Origin: a virus
Reading direction: 5' to 3' (one strand)
Length of the DNA: 44,516 bases
Virus record (IMG/VR): IMGVR_UViG_3300047462_000707
Coordinates: 1-44,516 of that record
The notes under the pieces are model-generated. The model was given only the letters and a program-made list of their open reading frames with translations. It was not told where the DNA came from and did no database searches. Below, piece after piece: positions 39,939 to 44,516 of the stretch. Position numbers and translations under genes: made by a program. Each line of letters begins with the position of its first letter. Within the stretch, counting starts at the first letter, position 1.

Positions 39939-40193
39939 ATGGAAAACGCAATGGCGCAAACCGCAATGCTCGACAAGAATTCGGAAGCCTGGCGCCACGA
40001 ATGTGAGGCACGCGCGATATTGGCCTTGCCGACGCCTTCCGCCCGCAACGGGCACTTATCCAAGATCGAGAAGGCGCGCGGCGCGACAGTGCGCGAGCGA
40101 CTGGAAAGCACGGTCTATTCGCTGCGCGAACAACAAATCGCCGCCGGCCGCGCCGCACTGAAGCAAATCAAATCACTCGGTCAAAAGAAGTAG
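39939..40193 (+). CDS. Small DUF7696-like phage protein
   Basis: An 84-residue protein (MENAMAQTAMLDKNS) with WRHECEARAILALP (about 16-29) and a helical basic C half (LSKIEKARGATVRERLESTVYSLREQQIAAG). Such small WRHECE..ALP proteins are common near phage terminase or portal genes; the DUF number is from memory. The ATG at 39951 (MAQTAM) could be the real start. It reads away from the portal gene. Confidence 0.6.
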   Translation: MENAMAQTAMLDKNSEAWRHECEARAILALPTPSARNGHLSKIEKARGATVRERLESTVYSLREQQIAAGRAALKQIKSLGQKK

Positions 40194-40272
40194 TAGCAAA
40201 AGACGCCTTCACCTACTACCGGCCGTGAATGTAGCCGGGCCGGCGCCTAAACGTACGCTTCATCTTTCCGCA

Positions 40273-40291
40273 GCAAGTTCCATCAACTTGC
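40273..40291. terminator. Hairpin after the small plus-strand gene
   Basis: GCAAGTT pairs with AACTTGC around CCATC, 80 bases after the stop at 40193. No clear T run follows, so termination is uncertain. Confidence 0.3.
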
Positions 40292-40323
40292 GGCGCCATT
40301 GTCGCTTGCCGGCGACGCGTCAT

Positions 40324-40352
40324 TTGTCTTCCTCATTTCGGCATGCTATTTT
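40324..40352 (+). promoter_or_regulatory. Sigma-70-like promoter for the GIY-YIG gene
   Basis: TTGTCT, 17 bases, TATTTT, with a TGC just before the -10 (extended -10). It lies about 80 bases before the start at 40435 in a relatively AT-rich stretch. Confidence 0.4.
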
Positions 40353-40406
40353 TATAACCAACTTGTGCGACATATCGCCATTCCTCCAACCGGCCGGAGT
40401 AAGACT

Positions 40407-40413
40407 TCGTGAC
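40407..40413 (+). promoter_or_regulatory. TCGTGAC element before the GIY-YIG gene
   Basis: Core of the recurrent word (TTCGTGAC) pointing along the plus strand, 21 bases before ATG 40435 and followed by TACAGCAT, recalling the TTCAGCAT and ATCAGCAT after other copies. Confidence 0.35.
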
Positions 40414-40434
40414 TACAGCATCCGTGGCAACGGC

Positions 40435-41922
40435 ATGAGCAAGCGACTTCCAGCGGCAGAGAGCATCCATCTTCGTTCGCTTATCGAATCCGGCCACATC
40501 GCCAGCAAAGAACAACTCCTTGAAGAAGTGCGCCGTCAAGGCTGGAACATTTCCCTGATCGGCGACGATTTCATCTCCATCCGCATCTCGGGCGGACGCG
40601 CCTTTCGCTTCCGGTTTTGCCTGGACGGCGCGCAAGAGGTAGGCTGGGTTTATGCGCTGATCGCGACGGACGCTGATCAACGCGCTTGCTACATCGGCAG
40701 TACGAAAGATTTTCAAAGGCGCATGGCCGAACACGTTCGCGTCCAGCAGTTGGCGCACCTCTTTTTACTCGGCGGCTCGACCGAGTTTTTCCGTTGGGCG
40801 GCGCAGAGGAATTTGACAGTGCGCAGCTTGTTGCTGGAGAAAGTGTTCGGCCCGAGCAACCTGGCGTACCGGGAATCGTGCTGGACCGCTGCGGCGCAAT
40901 ACGAGGGATGGACATTACCCGGCGTCGAGCGGTGGGGCCGCAAAAACAACCGCGAGATTGCCCGCCCCTCCGAAAGCGAATATGTTCCGTATCAGGAAAC
41001 CTATTTGCAAGCCTTCGACCTTTCCAAAGCCAAGACCTTGCGCCACCACGTTCTGGGCCGCGATGACGCGGTAAAAGATCATCCTGACCCTGCCGAATCG
41101 GCGCAAGCTCACCTACCCGCGAACAGTGAACTTCAGATGGACAATTCCGACGCAAGCCAATTCGATCGATACACGATTTATCTTCTCGTCAACCCGCTCA
41201 ATCGGCGCCCGTTTTTCGTCGGACTGACGAACGGCCAGGAGAGCGGTATCGTCGTGTTCGATCGGGCTCCAGCTGATATTGCACGAAATCAGATCATGCG
41301 GGCCATCTACGAAAGCGACAAACAAATACAGGCTGTCGAGGTTGACCACGCACCTGACCAGAGCCGTGCCACGACGCTACGAACATTCTGGATCGAATTG
41401 ATGCTGCGATCCGGCGCCGATATTGTCAACGCCGAGGCGGGCCACAATATGCGTAACCGGGCGGTGCAAGTACATCTTGCCGCGTGCGGCAAATCCTTGC
41501 ACGAAATGCCGCTGCCGTTCGCAGCAAGCACGGGACCTATCCAGGTATCCACGGAAAACGGCGAGGCAGCACCAAAGGCCCGGACGCGCCGACGCAGGAA
41601 ATCACGGAAAGAGCCGGACTCGGAGGCCGCAACGAAAGCCCAGAATCTGCCCGCACGGCACGGCGAGCGCTGGCATACAAATGAGCAGGAAACCGTGGCG
41701 CAACGTTATTTGCAGGGACACACGCCAAAGGATATCGCCTCCGACCAACAGCGCAAGGAGTCGAGCATTCTTGCAAAGCTCGCACAGATGGCGGCGAAGG
41801 ACAAACGCATTCGGCACCGTTTGGTTGCGGACGGCTTAACCGACGCCAGTGGTCAATTGTTTATCCTCGATCGCGCCGGCAATCGCGTCGAAACTGACCC
41901 GTTGCGGGATGCGAATGTGTGA
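40435..41922 (+). CDS. Tandem GIY-YIG nuclease-like protein with DNA-binding ends
   Basis: A 495-residue protein starting MSKRLPAAES at 40435; the upstream frame extension is unlikely. N terminus (10-64) resembles a winged-helix element known from relaxase C-terminal regions (HLRSLIESGHIASKEQLLEE ... DDFISIRISGGRAFRFR). First GIY-YIG domain: WVYALIAT (71-78), CYIGST (85-90), Arg95, His100, Glu147. A second, degenerate one (about 243-345): TIYLLVNP, FFVGLT, then FWIELMLRSGADIVN with Glu and Asn in the right places. The C terminus is a basic linker and a helix-turn-helix (VAQRYLQGHTPKDIASDQQ). It could be a homing or defence nuclease. It reads against the terminase gene. Confidence 0.7.
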   Translation: MSKRLPAAESIHLRSLIESGHIASKEQLLEEVRRQGWNISLIGDDFISIRISGGRAFRFRFCLDGAQEVGWVYALIATDADQRACYIGSTKDFQRRMAEHVRVQQLAHLFLLGGSTEFFRWAAQRNLTVRSLLLEKVFGPSNLAYRESCWTAAAQYEGWTLPGVERWGRKNNREIARPSESEYVPYQETYLQAFDLSKAKTLRHHVLGRDDAVKDHPDPAESAQAHLPANSELQMDNSDASQFDRYTIYLLVNPLNRRPFFVGLTNGQESGIVVFDRAPADIARNQIMRAIYESDKQIQAVEVDHAPDQSRATTLRTFWIELMLRSGADIVNAEAGHNMRNRAVQVHLAACGKSLHEMPLPFAASTGPIQVSTENGEAAPKARTRRRRKSRKEPDSEAATKAQNLPARHGERWHTNEQETVAQRYLQGHTPKDIASDQQRKESSILAKLAQMAAKDKRIRHRLVADGLTDASGQLFILDRAGNRVETDPLRDANV

Positions 41923-41945
41923 GCGCGGCGCAATCCATTGATCGT

Positions 41946-44516
41946 TCAAGCTGTTGCGAATAGGTCACAACCCACATCGTTCTCTTTGACACGTAGGAAG
42001 CGCAAGGTACAAGTTCCCAGTTCGTATGCCAGGCATGCGCCGCAGGTATTCGCGCCCATCGTTGCAGTTTGACGGCGCATCATGTGAATGACCGGGTTGG
42101 CCGAAAGACCGCCGGGTATCTCAATCAGGCCTGGTTCGTTCGCCGCGTCCGGCAACAGGAACGATGTCGTGCCATGCGCTCGCGCCCAGGCAACGTTCAA
42201 TAGCATGTAGGCATAGGAAAAGTGCGGATCGATCCCGACCTTGACGACGCGTCGCCGGTATTTGTTCTGTTCCTCGTCCTTTTCCGCGATCAGGGCGGTG
42301 CGCGTGAAATGCACGAACACCCGGTCCTTGAGGATTGGCGCCAGCCGCTTCTCGCCACGGATTCCACCCTTTTCCGTGATCTCCTGCAGCAAGCCTTCGG
42401 GATCGGGGAATACCGTTGTCAACTTCTGCACGCGCGCCATGGCAACCTGCATGCATTTGTACTGGTCGAGCGTTACGGTATAGCGGTCGCGCTCCGCCTC
42501 ATCGGTCTTGCGCTCGGACCTGGTCGGCACCGCGTCGCCCCAACGCAGCATGTCCTCTCGCATGTCGGCATAGCCAGCCAGGAAGACCTTGCCCGGATGG
42601 CGATTGGCGAAGCGCTTGGCGTCGTTGTAGTTCGGCAGCGTTTCCACGCAACAGACGGCGATACGGTAGACGCGCATCAGTTCATCGCAGCGGGCGAAAG
42701 GGTCGAGGTCGTAAATTTCCTCGGCGTGCACGATCGCCATGTGGCCTGACTGCAGGCGCTTTGCCACAAGGACAACGTTGAACGCCCCCATCTGGTCGAT
42801 GCCCATGAAATACCCGTCGCCGCGCTGTTCCCACTTGACGCCCAGCCTCACGCCTTCCCTGGCGCAGTTGTTGAGCATTTCCAGGTTAACCGGCACTTGG
42901 GAGGGATCGACGTAGGGCTTCCCAAGTTTCCGGTTATAAAAATTCTTCATATCGTCGGCGTTGTAGTATGCCTCGATGATGTTGCGCGCCGAGATGGTCG
43001 GTGAGAGGAACTGCGGAAAGTGGATCGAGACGTTACGCGCCTCGGGATCCTGGGCGATCCAGGTGCCGTCCTGCGGATCAATCAGGAACGCGCCGCACGG
43101 CTTGCAAACGTAGCGGTAGTCGCCAACTTCCGCGTCGAACTTGATGCACTCGGGGAAGTATTCGTCGAGCACGTTGCCGGCGCCGCAGGCCGGGCAGCGC
43201 GAATGAAACTGGTGCCGGGTGCCGCGCTTATAGAGGAAGTGGATATCGCGGTCGGGCCAATTGGCGGTCGAGCCGGCCAGCGTGAATTTTATACGGGAAG
43301 CGGACAGGCGTTCAGCCACCTTTTCCATATCGGCGACCTGCATTTCCTGCACCTCGTCCAGCGCCAGGATGTCCATCGGCACCGATTCGGTCGCGCCCTT
43401 GCCCGAAGTCCAGAGGAAGAAGAACTTGGAGCCGCCGAGGTTGCGGATCATGACGTTGCCCTCGCCGCCCCTGCCCTTGCTTTCCGGGTCGACCATCAGC
43501 TTGTAGGCGTCAGGGATGGTCCGCAGGATGGGCATGAAGCGCTCGGTCGATTTCACGCCGGCCAGCTTCATATCGGGCAAAAACATGCCGACCGTAACCG
43601 GCATGAATTTCAGGGACATGTAAATCATGCCCAGGATTTCCATGACGGTGAAACCGACCTGGGCGCACTTCATCAGGACGACCGATTTTTCGTGCGCCTC
43701 TTCGATCGAACTGGGAATCTGGTCATAGATGAACCACATTGCCGGACGGTCGTCCACCGAGAATGCGTGGCCGTCGACCTTCAGGCCGTCGGCCGCCAGG
43801 CGCTGGCACCACATCCTGAAGGTCTCGTCGCGCCCGATCAGCGTCTGTGTGGCCGACAATTCGATGGGGGTATCGACGAATTCGGCACCGCGCTCCTGCA
43901 GGAACACTTCCGGCGCCATGGACATGCGGTCGCGCTCGAGCTCGGTACGCTCGAAATGGGGATTGGCCTCGGTCGGAAGCTGGAAGGACCGATAGCGCGA
44001 ATCCGACTCCTGCAACGCATATAGCTTGGCGAAGCCATTCCTGACGCCTTGAGGTTTGCCGAACAGCCAGGCCCGCCCTCGATGCCGCGCCAGCATCGGC
44101 TGAAGCGCATGCAACCATATGTCGGCGATGCGTTCGATCTTGTGGCAATCGTCTACCACGACGAGCGCGAGCTGGTCCCATAGCTCATGGGTTTCGGCAT
44201 CGAGTGCGAAGAAACTGATCGAACCGCCATTAAGGAGTTCGACGCGAGTGCGATCCAGACGGCCGCTCAATAGCGGTTGGATCAGGGCGAAGATGCGCCG
44301 TTTGGCCATCGATATCGCGTCGCCGTCCGGCAGGAACAAGCCGACCGGGAAGCCGTTTAACGCACCAAAGTCTGATACGAGCAGCGCGTCTAGAGCAGCA
44401 GTAGTCTTGCCCCCGTCTCTCGCTCCAGCGACGATGGTAAAGCGCGCCTTAGAGGCAAGAATCTCCTCCTGCTTCGGAAACGGCGCCGGAAATGGGATGC
44501 GGAATTCTTTTGCCAA
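41946..44516 (-). CDS. Large terminase subunit (GpA-like) with an extra N-terminal ATPase domain
   Basis: An 856-residue or longer protein; the only start at the window edge is TTG, so it may continue outside. Residues about 15-210 form a terminase-like ATPase: Walker A GARDGGKT (31-38), Walker B LALVVVDD (116-123) and coupling motif FGKPQGVRNGFAKLY. From about 255 a second, GpA-type core follows: KCAQVGFT (283-290), DILALDEVQ (382-390), a Cys4 ribbon (CPACG 441, CKPC 471) and the nuclease part beginning YFMGIDQMG. The end is Cys-rich (CGACLAYELGTCTLR ... GCDLF). It packages DNA into proheads. The double ATPase is unusual. Confidence 0.85.
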   Translation of the reverse strand: MAKEFRIPFPAPFPKQEEILASKARFTIVAGARDGGKTTAALDALLVSDFGALNGFPVGLFLPDGDAISMAKRRIFALIQPLLSGRLDRTRVELLNGGSISFFALDAETHELWDQLALVVVDDCHKIERIADIWLHALQPMLARHRGRAWLFGKPQGVRNGFAKLYALQESDSRYRSFQLPTEANPHFERTELERDRMSMAPEVFLQERGAEFVDTPIELSATQTLIGRDETFRMWCQRLAADGLKVDGHAFSVDDRPAMWFIYDQIPSSIEEAHEKSVVLMKCAQVGFTVMEILGMIYMSLKFMPVTVGMFLPDMKLAGVKSTERFMPILRTIPDAYKLMVDPESKGRGGEGNVMIRNLGGSKFFFLWTSGKGATESVPMDILALDEVQEMQVADMEKVAERLSASRIKFTLAGSTANWPDRDIHFLYKRGTRHQFHSRCPACGAGNVLDEYFPECIKFDAEVGDYRYVCKPCGAFLIDPQDGTWIAQDPEARNVSIHFPQFLSPTISARNIIEAYYNADDMKNFYNRKLGKPYVDPSQVPVNLEMLNNCAREGVRLGVKWEQRGDGYFMGIDQMGAFNVVLVAKRLQSGHMAIVHAEEIYDLDPFARCDELMRVYRIAVCCVETLPNYNDAKRFANRHPGKVFLAGYADMREDMLRWGDAVPTRSERKTDEAERDRYTVTLDQYKCMQVAMARVQKLTTVFPDPEGLLQEITEKGGIRGEKRLAPILKDRVFVHFTRTALIAEKDEEQNKYRRRVVKVGIDPHFSYAYMLLNVAWARAHGTTSFLLPDAANEPGLIEIPGGLSANPVIHMMRRQTATMGANTCGACLAYELGTCTLRFLRVKENDVGCDLFATA

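Noticed and set aside
1-44516. CRISPR arrays, tRNA or rRNA genes, integrase and attachment sites
   Set aside because: Looked for regularly spaced repeats, cloverleaf-like segments and recombinase motifs; none seen in this window.

Overview
The window is the packaging, head, tail and lysis part of a large contractile-tailed (myovirus-type) phage genome, most likely a prophage. Base composition is GC-rich over most of its length and the lysis and baseplate gene styles fit a phage of a Burkholderiales (betaproteobacterial) host; that host call is an inference, because no host gene, integrase, repressor or attachment site lies in the window. Nearly all phage genes read on the minus strand, so the operon runs from the right edge to the left.

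Layout in transcription order (right to left): large terminase subunit with two ATPase modules (44516-41946); two plus-strand genes, a tandem GIY-YIG protein (40435-41922) and a small DUF7696-like protein (39939-40193); portal gene, broken by a frameshift (39791-38050); small SH3-like protein, gpF-like minor head protein, AT-hook DNA-binding protein, a 1525-residue SNF2 helicase protein, a small protein, prohead protease, scaffold, major capsid protein, and head-tail connectors (38050-25515); an AT-rich accessory gene with a GIY-YIG-like motif (25315-24332); a plus-strand tail-completion-like gene (23436-24278); tail terminator-like protein, sheath and tube (23374-20029); a plus-strand SEFIR-domain protein (18605-20026); frameshifted tail chaperones, tape measure, hub and spike (18481-12560); an AT-rich accessory island with repeats (12559-11066); baseplate adaptor, LysM-gp25 wedge, J-like and I-like proteins, tail fibres (11065-2558); and a lysis cassette of holin-like protein, GH73 endolysin, membrane protein, lipoprotein and a lipase-like hydrolase (2387-1).

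The genes form a near-complete morphogenesis set: terminase packs DNA through the portal into a protease-matured capsid, connectors join a sheath/tube tail whose length is set by the tape measure, and the baseplate carries the fibres. Accessory genes (SEFIR, two GIY-YIG types, a small membrane-protein island) are inserted between structural genes. They look like horizontally acquired cargo, possibly defence genes.

The most striking unexplained signal is an 8-base word, GTCGTGAC, found in gap after gap just upstream of gene starts and always pointing in the direction of transcription. It also appears in variant form ahead of plus-strand genes. It is a candidate phage-specific promoter or leader element. 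Other notable points are the double-ATPase terminase, a candidate +1 (or -2) chaperone frameshift site, the broken portal gene, and inverted-repeat elements in the 11-12.5 kb island. Motif counts were made by eye.
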